A stretch of 64,000 bases of DNA. It comes from Proales similis (Eukaryota; Rotifera; Eurotatoria; Ploima; Proalidae). Under the pieces are notes generated by a model. It did not search any database and was not told where the DNA came from. It worked only from the letters and a program-made list of their open reading frames with translations. Shown piece by piece: positions 63,877-64,000 of the stretch; position 1 is the stretch's first letter; each line of letters starts with the position of its first letter. Made by a program: the position numbers and the translations under genes. Location: assembly GCA_019059635.1 (NCBI GenBank), contig JAGVRJ010000011.1, forward strand, positions 434,001-498,000, given 5' to 3'.

Positions 63877-64000
63877 GTAAGGAGGGCGCAAGACAAAGAG
63901 AGCAAGCAGAAGAGGAACGAAACGACCCCGCACCACTACAAGTTCAGTCATTGATGTACTTATCAACAAGCAATAAAACTCGCGCGCCTTTCTACAAATC

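Overview
This window looks like part of a compact nuclear genome from a small invertebrate, most likely an ecdysozoan or other arthropod-like animal; I cannot name the species. Its genes are spliced with GT-AG introns that are nearly all 55-75 bases long. The orthologues are animal ones: an MRP1-type ABC transporter, WDR37, a long prosaposin, a transmembrane semaphorin, TAB1, two nicotinic-type receptor subunits, PI4KA, a CAAP1-domain protein, single-minded, a beta-1,4-galactosyltransferase and mitochondrial ribosomal protein mL42. There are no bacterial features, no transposon genes, no tRNA or rRNA genes and no CRISPR array that I could find. I built the gene models by hand, by splicing reading frames at consensus sites and checking that the phases match.

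Layout, left to right. A coiled-coil protein of unknown function runs off the left edge (minus strand). An ABCC1/MRP1-like transporter in 17 exons follows (minus), divergent from a DUF1295 membrane reductase-like gene (plus). That gene is tail to tail with a single-exon WDR37 (minus). A 2.4 kb spacer leads to a 12-exon prosaposin (plus), which meets a transmembrane semaphorin (minus) tail to tail, with poly(A) signals about 60 bases apart. Then comes a 7 kb stretch without recognisable genes.

Next, on the minus strand, TAB1 lies just downstream of two tandem Cys-loop (nicotinic-type) receptor subunit genes. The two receptor genes share a 607-base block with 4 differences, introns included, while the sequence on either side has diverged. 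PI4KA (plus, about 8 kb, 7 exons) converges on a 1,097-residue CAAP1-domain protein (minus). The bHLH-PAS gene single-minded (minus) follows, with about 6 kb of gene-free DNA upstream that is rich in simple repeats.

The window ends with a divergent pair, a beta-1,4-galactosyltransferase (minus) and MRPL42 (plus), then 3.7 kb without a supported gene. A weak candidate first exon sits at the extreme right.

The genes do not form one pathway. The contents mix housekeeping functions (lysosome, Golgi glycosylation, phosphoinositide synthesis, mitochondrial ribosome) with neural or developmental ones (semaphorin, single-minded, receptor subunits), and the large non-coding stretches sit beside the developmental genes. 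I found no clearly new biological system. The strongest unusual signal is the recent gene-conversion-like tract that gives the two receptor subunits the same pore.
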